From Schlegelella_A sp038241255 (GTDB lineage: Bacteria; Pseudomonadota; Gammaproteobacteria; Burkholderiales; Burkholderiaceae_C), in NCBI GenBank assembly GCA_038241255.1, contig JBBRFW010000021.1, forward strand, positions 1 to 41,435: a stretch of 41,435 bases of DNA. The letters run 5' to 3'. The stretch's first letter is position 1. Each line of letters begins with the position of its first letter. The notes under the pieces were generated by a model. It made no database searches and had not been told where the DNA came from. It was given only the letters and a program-made list of their open reading frames with translations. The position numbers and the translations under genes are program-made. This document shows, piece after piece, positions 1-7,492 of this stretch.

Positions 1-649
1 GGAGGCCGTCAAGGCGGCCGGCGGAACGATCGTCGGCGCGGTGCGCGCGCCGCTCTCGACCAGCGACTTCTCGTCGTACATGCTGCAGGCGCAGGCGAGC
101 AAGGCCCAGATCCTCGGCCTCGCCAACGCCGGCGGCGACACGATCAACTCGATCAAGGCGGCCAACGAGTTCGGCGTCACCAAGACGATGAAGATCGCTG
201 GCCTGCTGATGTTCATCAACGACGTGCACTCGCTCGGCCTCAAGGCGACGCAGGGCATGTACCTCACCGACAGCTGGTACTGGAACCAGTCGGCCGAATC
301 GCGCGCCTGGTCGAAGAAGTTCTTCGAGAAGTTCAAGCGGATGCCGTCGTCGCTGCAGGCGGCCGACTACTCGGTGACCCAGTTCTATCTCGCCGCCGTC
401 AAGGCCGCGAACAGCGACGACGGCGACAAGGTGATGGAGCAGATGAAGAAGATGAAGGTCAACGACATGTACGCCAAGAACGGCTACATCCGCGGCGACG
501 GCAGCATGATCCACGACATGTACCTGCTCCAGGTGAAGACGCCCGAGGCGTCGACGACGCCGTGGGACTACTTCAACGTCGTCTCGACGGCCAAGGGCGA
601 GAGCGCCTTCCTGACCAAGGCCGAGTCGAAGTGCTCGGCCTGGAAGTAG
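1..649 (+). CDS. HAAT-family ABC transporter substrate-binding protein, C-terminal part
   Basis: The gene runs in from before the window; the frame is open from base 2, so only the last ~215 residues are visible. The segment has the type-1 periplasmic binding fold typical of LivK-like proteins: the stretch beginning AQILGLANAGGD is the usual hinge-proximal strand and helix, followed by the aromatic GMYLTDSWYWN segment and the late ADYSVTQFYLAAVKAA helix. It ends ...KCSAWK. Role by family: periplasmic capture of an amino acid, amide or aromatic acid for import. LivH and LivM homologues follow 29 bp downstream, so it is part of the same operon. The ligand cannot be told from this fragment. Confidence 0.88.
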   Translation, partial: EAVKAAGGTIVGAVRAPLSTSDFSSYMLQAQASKAQILGLANAGGDTINSIKAANEFGVTKTMKIAGLLMFINDVHSLGLKATQGMYLTDSWYWNQSAESRAWSKKFFEKFKRMPSSLQAADYSVTQFYLAAVKAANSDDGDKVMEQMKKMKVNDMYAKNGYIRGDGSMIHDMYLLQVKTPEASTTPWDYFNVVSTAKGESAFLTKAESKCSAWK

Positions 650-678
650 CCCGGCCGGGCCGGCGGCGCTGACGCCCG

Positions 679-1563
679 ATGGAGATCTTCGGCATCCCGC
701 TGCCGGCCTTGCTCGGGCAGCTGCTGCTCGGACTCGTCAACGGCTCGTTCTACGCGTTGCTGAGCCTGGGCCTGGCGGTGATCTTCGGACTCCTCGGGAT
801 CGTCAACTTCGCCCACGGCGCGCTCTACATGATCGGCGCGTACGTGGCGTGGCTTGGGCTCGAGAAGTTCGGGATGAACTACTGGACCGCGCTCGTCGTC
901 GCGCCGATCCTGGTCGGCGCGCTCGGCGTCGTCATTGAGCGCACGCTGCTGCGCCACCTCTACAAGATCGATCCGATCTACGGCCTGCTTCTCACCTTCG
1001 GCCTGGCGCTCATTGCTGAGGGGCTCTTTCGCGAGCAGTTCGGCGTGTCGGGCCAGTCGTATCCGGTGCCGGAGGCACTGCAGGGCGCCACCAACCTCGG
1101 CTTCATGGTGCTGCCGAACTACCGCGCCTGGGTCGTGGTCGCCTCGCTCGTCATCTGTCTGGGCACCTGGTTCGTGATCGAACGGACGCGCCTGGGCGCG
1201 ACGCTGCGCGCCGGCACCGAGAACCCGGCGCTGGTACAGGCGTTCGGCATCAACGTGCCGCGCATGGTGATGCTCACCTACGCCGGCGGCGCCGGCCTCG
1301 CCGCGCTCGCCGGGGTGCTCGCCGCGCCGGTGATCCAGGTGACGCCGCTGATGGGCTCGAACCTGATCATCATCGTCTTCGCGGTGGTCGTGATCGGCGG
1401 CATGGGCTCGATCCTCGGCTCGATCCTCACCGGTCTCGCGCTCGGCCTCGTGGAGGGACTGACGAAGGTGTTCTACCCGGAGGCGTCGAACATCGTCGTC
1501 TTCGTGATCATGGCGATCGTGCTGATGATCCGGCCGGCCGGCCTGTTCGGCAAGGAGGCATGA
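679..1563 (+). CDS. livH: HAAT ABC transporter permease, LivH type
   Basis: A 294-residue integral membrane protein with the LivH pattern. The N-terminal GLVNGSFYALLSLGLAVIFG helix is followed by the signature GIVNFAHGALYMIGAY (about residues 40-55). The later EAFG-type cytoplasmic loop appears here as TENPALVQAFGINV, and the FAVVVIGGMGSILGS motif is near the C terminus. It forms the inner-membrane channel with LivM. The stop overlaps the LivM start by 4 bp (ATGA), indicating translational coupling. The ATPase genes of this system are not downstream and probably lie upstream of the window. Confidence 0.93.
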   Translation: MEIFGIPLPALLGQLLLGLVNGSFYALLSLGLAVIFGLLGIVNFAHGALYMIGAYVAWLGLEKFGMNYWTALVVAPILVGALGVVIERTLLRHLYKIDPIYGLLLTFGLALIAEGLFREQFGVSGQSYPVPEALQGATNLGFMVLPNYRAWVVVASLVICLGTWFVIERTRLGATLRAGTENPALVQAFGINVPRMVMLTYAGGAGLAALAGVLAAPVIQVTPLMGSNLIIIVFAVVVIGGMGSILGSILTGLALGLVEGLTKVFYPEASNIVVFVIMAIVLMIRPAGLFGKEA

Positions 1564-2546
1564 TGTTGAGCGCAGAAAACGGCGCCCGCCTGTCGCGCAT
1601 CGGGCTGTGGATCGGCCTGATCCTGCTGCTGGCGGCGCCCTTCATCGGCATCTATCCGGTGTTCGTCATGAAGGCGCTTTGTTTCGCGATCTTCGCCTGT
1701 GCCTTCAACCTGCTGCTCGGCTTCACCGGGCTGCTCTCGTTCGGCCACGCCGCGTTTCTTGGCGCTGCGGCCTACATCACCGGTTGGCTCGTCAAGTCGA
1801 TGGACGTTCCTGCCATCGTCGGCGTGCTCGGCGGCGCCGCCTTCGCCGGCCTTCTTGGCTTGGCGATCGGCCTGATCGCGATCCGCCGACAGGGCATCTA
1901 CTTCGCGATGATCACGCTGGCGATGGCGCAGATGATCTATTTCGTCTGGCTGCAGGCGCCGTTCACGCACGGCGAGGACGGCCTGCAGGGCGTGCCGCGC
2001 GGTTCGCTGCTCGGGATCTTCTCGGGGCGCAATGACCTGGCGATGTACTACATGGTGCTCGCCGTCTTCGTCGCCGTCTTCCTCTTCATCATGCGCATCG
2101 TCCACTCGCCGTTCGGCCAGGTGCTGAAGGCGATCCGCGAGAACGAGCCGCGCGCCGTCTCGCTCGGCTACGACGTCGACCGCTACAAGCTGCTGGCGTT
2201 CGTCCTCTCGGCGACGATCGCCGGGCTGGGCGGCGCGCTGAAGACGCTTGTGCTCGGCTTCGCGACGCTGTCGGACGCGCACTGGTCGCTCTCCGGCGAG
2301 GTGATTTTGATGTCCTTGCTGGGCGGCCTCGGCACGTTCGCCGGCCCGGTCGTCGGCGCGTTCACGATCATCGGCCTGCAGGACTACCTGGCGGACCGCG
2401 CCGGCTCGTACGTCACGGTCATCATCGGCGCGATCTTCGTCCTTTGCGTCGTCGCCTTCCGCCGCGGCTTCGTCGGCGAGCTGCAGGCGTGGCTGAAGCG
2501 GCGCGCCAATTACACTGTCGTAAACGCGGCCAGCGAGGCGAGATGA
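1560..2546 (+). CDS. livM: HAAT ABC transporter permease, LivM type
   Basis: A 328-residue multi-helix permease. LivM hallmarks are visible: NLLLGFTGLLSFGHAAFLGAAAY (cited here only as a motif around residues 50-70), IRRQGIYFAMITLAMAQM, the cytoplasmic EAA-like loop RIVHSPFGQVLKAIRENEPR, and SLLGGLGTFAGPVVGAF near the end. It pairs with the LivH product. The ATG at 1560 overlaps the livH stop, and its own stop overlaps the next start (ATGA at 2543-2546), so three genes are coupled. The basic C-terminal tail after the last helix is ordinary for the family. Confidence 0.93.
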   Translation: MMLSAENGARLSRIGLWIGLILLLAAPFIGIYPVFVMKALCFAIFACAFNLLLGFTGLLSFGHAAFLGAAAYITGWLVKSMDVPAIVGVLGGAAFAGLLGLAIGLIAIRRQGIYFAMITLAMAQMIYFVWLQAPFTHGEDGLQGVPRGSLLGIFSGRNDLAMYYMVLAVFVAVFLFIMRIVHSPFGQVLKAIRENEPRAVSLGYDVDRYKLLAFVLSATIAGLGGALKTLVLGFATLSDAHWSLSGEVILMSLLGGLGTFAGPVVGAFTIIGLQDYLADRAGSYVTVIIGAIFVLCVVAFRRGFVGELQAWLKRRANYTVVNAASEAR

Positions 2547-2944
2547 GCAAGCGAATGACCAGGGGCGAGTTGCAGGCGTCGTTGGGCGCCTTCAACCCGG
2601 TGGGGCACGCCGTCCTGGCGTTCGCCGACGACGGCGCGGCGGCCGAGGCGGCAAAGGCGCTGCGCGAGGCTGGCCTCGGCGCCGAGGACATCCTCGTCTA
2701 CACCTCTGCCGAGCTCTTCCCGGATCTCGAGGAAATGATGCGCAACGCCAGCGGCGCGGCCGGGTTCGGCTACGAGATCACGCTCATGCGCCGCTACATG
2801 ACGCTGGCGAGCGAAGGCGCCGGCTGGGTCGTCGTGTACGCGCCGGACGACGCGCAGGTCGGCGAGGTCAAGGAAATTGCCAGGCGCCTCGGCGCGCGCT
2901 CGGCCGTCCACTACGGCCGGCTGCTCCACGAAGACCTGATCTAG
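2543..2944 (+). CDS. Conserved hypothetical protein coupled to LivM
   Basis: A 133-residue soluble protein. The start is taken at the ATG that overlaps the livM stop (ATGA); a longer open frame upstream only shadows livM. The fold looks like one alpha/beta domain: the strand HAVLAFADDGAAAEAAKALR with helix suggests a ferredoxin-like half, and GWVVVYAPDDAQVGEVKEIARRLGA a second half. The spacing resembles the heat-induced stress protein (YflT-type) domain seen in small betaproteobacterial proteins. No catalytic motif, signal peptide or membrane segment is seen. Its function is unknown; the coupling suggests co-expression with the transporter, not a transport role. Confidence 0.7.
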   Translation: MSKRMTRGELQASLGAFNPVGHAVLAFADDGAAAEAAKALREAGLGAEDILVYTSAELFPDLEEMMRNASGAAGFGYEITLMRRYMTLASEGAGWVVVYAPDDAQVGEVKEIARRLGARSAVHYGRLLHEDLI

Positions 2945-2959
2945 CGCTCAACCCCGGGG

Positions 2960-3607
2960 CTACGGCTTGAGGCCGGATCGCTCTGTGAGAAGCGTGTCGT
3001 CGATCAGCTGGACGGCGCAGTCGGGATAGAGCGCGATGTAAGCGGCGAAACGCGCGCCCGGGGTGCCGCGGGCGCCGCGAAACGTGTTTGCGCTGCTGCA
3101 AACACGGTACTGTCCGAAGAGAAGCCCCTCACGGCGATGCGGGTCAGGTCAAGGCGCGGGTGGCGCGCCGGCAAAGCGAGGGCGCGGTCCGTGTCGATGA
3201 CGCACGTAGTGCCGCTGATTCGGAACGGCATCGACCCGAGGCTCGGCTCTGTCGCAAGCGCGCCGCGACCGCTGAAGCTGTCGAGCGTCAGCACGGCGAT
3301 TCCTGCCGCATTCAGTTGCTCGATCGAGCTGGCCTGGCCCGCCAGAGCGCCGGCGTCGCCGTGCAACATGAGCGCTGCCGGAATCCGCTGCGCGTCGCCG
3401 TAGGGCAGGCACGGCTCGCCGGCGATCGACGGCGCCGACGCGGTCGTCGCGAAGAAGCTGCGGCAACGTCGGCGTGATCGTCTCCACGACGTCAACCTCG
3501 ATGGGAAAAGTCGGTGGCCACGCTGAGAGAGCTCTGTCGGTCACTGCCATCGCTGCGCAGAAGAGCATGCCGACGGCGGCAATCCGCGCCAACCATCCAC
3601 GCGTCAT
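2960..3607 (-). pseudogene. Decayed dienelactone-hydrolase-like gene, frameshifted and truncated
   Basis: Read on the minus strand, the ATG at 3607 overlaps the ruvB stop (ATGA) and opens a signal-peptide-like N terminus (MTRGWLARIAAVGMLFCAAM). Protein-like sequence then moves to a second frame, with RIPAALMLHGDAGALAGQAS, LNAAGIAVLTLDSFSGRG and IAVRGFSSDSTVFAA. It moves to a third frame for FAAYIALYPDCAVQLIDD before a stop at 2960-2962. The pieces follow the order of COG0412 hydrolases (HG loop, LDSFSGRG, nucleophile-elbow region, YIALYPxC). At least two frame changes are needed and the last third of the domain is missing. Sequencing indels could explain the shifts, but not the missing C-terminal acid and histidine segment. 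Confidence 0.65.
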
Positions 3608-4695
3608 GTCGCCCCTTCGCCGAACAATCCGCCGCTCGCCTTCGGTGGTGCGACGCCGAGGTGTCGGTAGGCGGCGAGCGTCGCCACCCGGCCGCGCGGC
3701 GTTCGCTGCAGGAAGCCCTGCTGGATCAAGAACGGCTCGATCACGTCCTCGATCGTGTCGCGCTCCTCGCCGATCGCTGCGGCGACGTTGTCGAGGCCGA
3801 CCGGGCCGCCATCGAAGCGGTGGATCACCGCCTCGAGGAGCTTCCGGTCCATCACGTCGAGGCCGTGCAGGTCGACGTCGAGCATCGCCAGCGCCTTGTC
3901 GGCGAGCGGCTTGGTGATCGTGCCGTCGCCCTTCATGTCGGCGAAGTCGCGGACTCGCCTGAGCAGCCGATTGGCGACGCGCGGCGTGCCGCGCGACCGG
4001 CGCGCGATCTCGAAGCCGCCCTCGCTGTCGAGCGGCACCTGCAGCAGGCCGGCCGAGCGGCGCACGATCTGCGCCAGCTCCTCGGCACTGTAGAACTCGA
4101 GCCGGGCGACGATGCCGAAGCGGTCGCGCAGCGGGTTGGTGAGCATGCCGGCGCGCGTCGTCGCGCCGATCAGCGTGAACGGCTGCAGCTCTAGCTTGAT
4201 CGAGCGCGCCGCCGGGCCGTCGCCGATCATGATGTCGATCTGGTAGTCCTCGAGCGCGGGATAGAGGATCTCCTCGACCACCGGCGAGAGGCGGTGGATC
4301 TCGTCGATGAAGAGGACGTCGTTCTTCTCGAGGTTGGTGAGGATGGCGGCCAGGTCCTTGGGCTTTTCGAGCACCGGGCCGGAGGTCGAGCGCAGGTTCA
4401 CTCCGAGCTCGTTGGCGATAATGTGCGAGAGCGTGGTCTTGCCGAGCCCCGGCGGGCCGAACAGCAGCACGTGGTCCATCGCCTCGCCGCGCATCCTCGC
4501 CGCGCCGATGAAGATCTCGAGCTGCTCGCGCGCCTTCGCCTGGCCGACGTACTCGGCAAGGCCCTTGGGGCGAAGAGCGCGCTCGATCGCCTCCTCGTTA
4601 GGCGAGGCGGGAACGCCGCTGATCACGCGAGCGTCCAAGCTTGCTTGCCTTGCCGCGGGCTGGCCGGCGGCGAAGTCGTCGGTCTGGATGCTCAT
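3604..4695 (-). CDS. ruvB: Holliday junction branch-migration helicase RuvB
   Basis: 363 residues, close to the usual 330-350 with a slightly long N terminus. It is the AAA+ motor that drives branch migration of RuvA-bound four-way junctions. Visible features: AEYVGQAKAREQL near residue 50, Walker A GPPGLGKTT at about 80-88, Walker B LFIDEIHRL, the sensor segment GATTRAGMLTNPLRDRFG, the arginine-finger region, and a winged-helix C-terminal domain ending with the FLQRTPRGRVAT motif. Transcription is leftward, and ruvA lies upstream beyond an opposing copper-chaperone gene. A GATAAT hexamer lies 5 nt before the ATG and there is no Shine-Dalgarno sequence. Confidence 0.97.
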   Translation of the reverse strand: MSIQTDDFAAGQPAARQASLDARVISGVPASPNEEAIERALRPKGLAEYVGQAKAREQLEIFIGAARMRGEAMDHVLLFGPPGLGKTTLSHIIANELGVNLRSTSGPVLEKPKDLAAILTNLEKNDVLFIDEIHRLSPVVEEILYPALEDYQIDIMIGDGPAARSIKLELQPFTLIGATTRAGMLTNPLRDRFGIVARLEFYSAEELAQIVRRSAGLLQVPLDSEGGFEIARRSRGTPRVANRLLRRVRDFADMKGDGTITKPLADKALAMLDVDLHGLDVMDRKLLEAVIHRFDGGPVGLDNVAAAIGEERDTIEDVIEPFLIQQGFLQRTPRGRVATLAAYRHLGVAPPKASGGLFGEGAT

Positions 4696-4700
4696 GGCCC

Positions 4701-4706
4701 ATTATC
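4701..4706 (-). promoter_or_regulatory. -10-like hexamer GATAAT immediately before ruvB
   Basis: GATAAT on the minus strand, 5 nt before the ruvB ATG, with GGGCC in between. A sigma70 -10 box this close would place the transcript start at or next to the start codon, giving a leaderless mRNA. I see no convincing -35 box. Confidence 0.45.
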
Positions 4707-4826
4707 GAACCAGCGTCTCCGCCGCCGAAGGCAGAATGTCCCGGCCGTGCGGATGCTCTGCCGCATCAGCCGACAATGGTCGGCGGCCTCAGGCAGCGAC
4801 GAACCACTTTCTGCGGAGATCCACAT

Positions 4827-5336
4827 TTGAACGCCTTCTCTTCGTCGCGCCGTCGCCTCGTCGATGCGGCGTGCTCCGCAGTGCTCTGTGCCACCGTCGC
4901 CGGCGCGGGCGCGCATGACGCGAAGGTCGGCAACATCGCCGTCGGTCATCCGTTCGCCACGCCGTCGCTCGCCGGGATGAGCAACGGCGTCGCCTATTTC
5001 GCCTCGCTCGAGAACATCGGCACCGCGCCCGACCGGCTCCTCCGAGCCAGCACGCCGGCCGCCAGCCGGGTCGAGTTCCACACCATGGCGGTCGACGCGG
5101 GGGGGGTGATGCGGATGCGCGAGATCGATGCGATCGAGCTGGCGCCGAAGGCGAAGCTGCTCATGCGTGGCGGCAACGGCGCGCACCTGATGCTGATGGG
5201 CCTGAAGGCGCCGCTGAAGGAGGGCGACAGCTTTCCGATGACGCTGCAGTTCGAGCGCGCCGGCACAGTGGAGGTCGAAGTCAAGGTTGACCGGCCGAAG
5301 CCCGGTGAGGCGGCGTCCGAAAGCCACATGCACTGA
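4827..5336 (+). CDS. PCu(A)C-family periplasmic copper chaperone
   Basis: I choose the TTG at 4827 because a GGAG at 4815-4818 lies 8 nt upstream; the longer open frame upstream has no such support. This gives 169 residues. The N terminus is a basic signal peptide (SSSRRRLVDAACSAVLCAT) ending near AGAGA/HD. The copper site of the family (His, then Met about 11 residues on, then HxM) is visible as H85, M97 and H120-x-M122 in EFHTMAVDAGGVMRM and AHLMLMGLK. Family role: delivers Cu(I) to the CuA centre of cytochrome oxidase. A His/Met-containing tail (ESHMH) may add metal affinity. It lies alone between ruvB and ruvA on the opposite strand. Confidence 0.88.
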   Translation: MNAFSSSRRRLVDAACSAVLCATVAGAGAHDAKVGNIAVGHPFATPSLAGMSNGVAYFASLENIGTAPDRLLRASTPAASRVEFHTMAVDAGGVMRMREIDAIELAPKAKLLMRGGNGAHLMLMGLKAPLKEGDSFPMTLQFERAGTVEVEVKVDRPKPGEAASESHMH

Positions 5337-5375
5337 GCCGGCGGGCGAGATCCTTCGCTTCGATCAGCAGGACCA

Positions 5376-5389
5376 AGCGCCTCGGCGCT
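5376..5389. terminator. Small dyad between convergent pcuC-like gene and ruvA
   Basis: AGCGCC-TC-GGCGCT in the 56-bp convergent gap. A 6-bp perfect stem with no clear U-tract; a weak bidirectional terminator at best. Confidence 0.25.
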
Positions 5390-5392
5390 GCG

Positions 5393-5965
5393 TCATTTAG
5401 CGAGCGCACGCAGCGCCAGCTTGATGCCGGCGGCGACCTCGACATCTGGCGGCAGGGTCTTCAGCGTCGCCGACGCCTCGCGATCGCTGTAGCCGAGTGC
5501 GACCAGCGCCTGCAGGATGTCGGCCTGCGCGCTCGATGTCACGCTGGCCGGTGCGGCGACCGCGTCGCTGAGTTTGCCCTTCAGCTCGAGGAGCAGCCGC
5601 TCGGCGGTCTTCTTGCCGATGCCCGGCACCTTGACCAAGCGCCCGCTCTCCTGCAGCGAGACGGCGCGCGCCAACTCGTCGACCGACAGGCCCGAGAGAA
5701 TCGACAACGCCGTGCGCGGGCCGACGCCCGAGATTTTGACGAGCAGCCGGAACGTCGAGCGCTCCTCGTGGCTGAGAAAGCCGAACAGCACCTGCGCGTC
5801 CTCGCGGACGACGAAGTGCGTGAGAAGGGTCACCCGCTCGCCGAGCGCCGGCAGGTTGTAGAAGCTCGACATCGGCACGTCGACCTCGTAGCCGACGCCG
5901 CCGACATCGACGAGGACCTGCGGCGGCGACTTGGCGGCGAGGGTTCCAGTGAGGCGGCCGATCAT
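5393..5965 (-). CDS. ruvA: Holliday junction DNA-binding protein RuvA
   Basis: 190 residues, typical length. It binds four-way junctions as a tetramer and loads RuvB. The N-terminal OB domain opens MIGRLTGTLAAKSPPQVLVDVGGVGYEV. The two HhH motifs are visible in LLVKISGVGPRTALSIL and LVKVPGIGKKTAERLL, with LELKGKL after the second. The C-terminal domain III (RuvB-binding) is LQALVALGYSDREASATLK. ruvC is not in the window. ruvB is on the same strand about 700 bp downstream but separated by the opposing PCu(A)C gene, which breaks the usual ruvAB adjacency. Confidence 0.97.
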   Translation of the reverse strand: MIGRLTGTLAAKSPPQVLVDVGGVGYEVDVPMSSFYNLPALGERVTLLTHFVVREDAQVLFGFLSHEERSTFRLLVKISGVGPRTALSILSGLSVDELARAVSLQESGRLVKVPGIGKKTAERLLLELKGKLSDAVAAPASVTSSAQADILQALVALGYSDREASATLKTLPPDVEVAAGIKLALRALAK

Positions 5966-5973
5966 GGGCGGCG

Positions 5974-5979
5974 ATTATC
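5974..5979 (-). promoter_or_regulatory. -10-like hexamer GATAAT before ruvA
   Basis: GATAAT on the minus strand, 8 nt before the ruvA ATG with no Shine-Dalgarno sequence between. One of a recurrent series in this window. Confidence 0.4.
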
Positions 5980-6038
5980 ACGGCGCACCGCTTGCCACCT
6001 GCGGCGACAATCCCCTCCGTTCGCCCCGCAGCCCACTC

Positions 6039-7019
6039 GTGATCCTCCGCCACGCCTTCATCCCGCCCGACAATACCCGCCTGGCCAACCTCGCCGGCAA
6101 TTTCGACGAGCATCTGCGGACGATCGCTGGCGCCTTTGACGTCAAGATCCAGCGCCGCAATGAGTCGTTCCGGGTCGAAGGCGCCAAGGGCCATGCCGAG
6201 CGCGCCGTCGTGCTGCTGCAGCAGCTCTACGGCCGCGCCGCGCAGCCGATCGGCGCCGAAGACGTCGAGCTCGCGATCCTCGAGGCGATGAACGACGACG
6301 GTGGCCGCGACGGGCCCGCCGCGCTTGTCGCGGCGCCCGACCCGAGCGCGGTCGACTTGCGCCTGCGCACGCGCCGCACCGACCTTGCCGGCCGCACCCC
6401 CAACCAGGTGCAGTACCTGAAGAACATCCTTGACCACGACATCACCTTCGGCATCGGCCCGGCCGGCACCGGCAAGACCTATCTCGCGGTCGCCTGCGCG
6501 GTCGACGCGCTCGAGCGGAACGCCGTGCAGCGCGTCATCCTCACGCGTCCGGCCGTCGAGGCCGGCGAGCGGCTCGGCTTCCTGCCCGGCGACCTGGCGC
6601 AGAAGGTCGACCCCTACCTGCGCCCGCTCTACGACGCCCTCTACGAGCTGATGGGCCTGGAGCGCGTCGGCAAGGCATTCGAGAAGGGCACTCTCGAGGT
6701 CGCGCCGCTCGCCTTCATGCGCGGCCGCACGCTTAACCACGCGTTCGTCATCCTCGACGAGGCGCAGAACACGACGCCCGAGCAGATGAAGATGTTCCTG
6801 ACCCGGATTGGCTTCGGCGCCAAGGCGGTCGTCACCGGCGACACCAGCCAGGTCGACCTGCCGAAGGGATCGACCTCGGGGCTGATCGACGCCGAGAACG
6901 TGCTGCGCGACGTCAAGGGGATCGCGACGACGCGATTCACCTCGGCCGACGTCGTCCGCCATCCGCTCGTCGCGCGCATCGTCGAGGCGTATGACGCGGC
7001 GGGCGAAAATCGCCGCTGA
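6039..7019 (+). CDS. ybeZ: PhoH-like ATPase (YbeZ family)
   Basis: With the GTG at 6039 the protein has 326 residues, near the family norm; the open frame extends upstream antisense to ruvA but that part has no family character. The order is an N-terminal KH-like/PhoH-N segment (DNTRLANLAGNFDEHLRTIAG), the linker RRTDLAGRTPNQVQYLKNI, Walker A GPAGTGKT at about 140-147, RPAVEAGERLGFLPGDLAQKVDPYLRPLYDAL, and Walker B FVILDEAQNTT, then VVTGDTSQVDLP. The partner ybeY overlaps its 3' end by 29 bp, the conserved ybeZ-ybeY pairing tied to ribosome maturation. A GACAAT at 6005-6010 could be its -10 box with a short leader. Confidence 0.93.
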   Translation: MILRHAFIPPDNTRLANLAGNFDEHLRTIAGAFDVKIQRRNESFRVEGAKGHAERAVVLLQQLYGRAAQPIGAEDVELAILEAMNDDGGRDGPAALVAAPDPSAVDLRLRTRRTDLAGRTPNQVQYLKNILDHDITFGIGPAGTGKTYLAVACAVDALERNAVQRVILTRPAVEAGERLGFLPGDLAQKVDPYLRPLYDALYELMGLERVGKAFEKGTLEVAPLAFMRGRTLNHAFVILDEAQNTTPEQMKMFLTRIGFGAKAVVTGDTSQVDLPKGSTSGLIDAENVLRDVKGIATTRFTSADVVRHPLVARIVEAYDAAGENRR

Positions 7020-7485
7020 GCCGGCGCCGCGCGCGCCGCGGCGCAGCCGGCCGGCGTTGCGCCTCTCGCTCCAGCTCGGCGACCCGCGCCATCGCAGCGT
7101 GCTCGTTCGCGCCGACGTCGTGCGTTGGGTCCGCGCCGCGCTTGCCGTTCCCGCTGAGATCACGGTGCGCGTCGTCGATGCCGACGAAGGCCTGACGCTC
7201 AATCGCGGCTTTCGCGGCCAGGACCACGCAACCAACGTCCTCACCTTCCCCTACGCCGACGCGGCGATGCTGAGCGCCGACATCGTCCTCTGTGCGCCGG
7301 TGGTCGAGGCCGAGGCGACCGCCCAGGGCCTCGCGCTCGCCGCCCACTACGCGCACCTCATCGTCCACGGCACGCTGCACGCACAGGGCTTCGACCACGA
7401 GCGCGCCGCCGACGCGAAGCGGATGGAAGCTCGCGAGAGCGAGGTCCTCGTCGGCCTCGGCTTCGCCGATCCGTACGCCGCCTGA
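6991..7485 (+). CDS. ybeY: Endoribonuclease YbeY
   Basis: 164 residues. YbeY is a zinc-dependent RNase-fold protein needed for 16S rRNA 3'-end maturation and ribosome quality control. The metal-binding motif HGTLHAQGFDH is complete (H126, H130, H136), and RGQDHATNVLTFPY is the conserved upstream segment. The N terminus is extended by about 20 basic and proline-rich residues; the true start could be internal, but the ATG at 6991 overlaps the ybeZ end in a normal way. Its stop lies inside a short palindrome shared with the converging transporter gene. Confidence 0.94.
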   Translation: MTRRAKIAAEPAPRAPRRSRPALRLSLQLGDPRHRSVLVRADVVRWVRAALAVPAEITVRVVDADEGLTLNRGFRGQDHATNVLTFPYADAAMLSADIVLCAPVVEAEATAQGLALAAHYAHLIVHGTLHAQGFDHERAADAKRMEARESEVLVGLGFADPYAA

Positions 7486-7491
7486 GGCGGC
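7477..7491. terminator. Stop-spanning palindrome between ybeY and DMT exporter
   Basis: GCCGCC-TGA-GGCGGC: a perfect 6-bp stem whose loop is the ybeY stop codon, just before the converging gene's stop at 7493. There is no U-tract, so it could stop transcription only weakly; a similar arrangement recurs at two other convergent junctions. Confidence 0.3.
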
Positions 7492-7492
7492 A

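Noticed and set aside
5397..7244. A 615-codon minus-strand open frame over ruvA, ybeZ and ybeY
   Set aside because: It is the complement of three well-recognised genes; high GC content leaves long spurious frames open.
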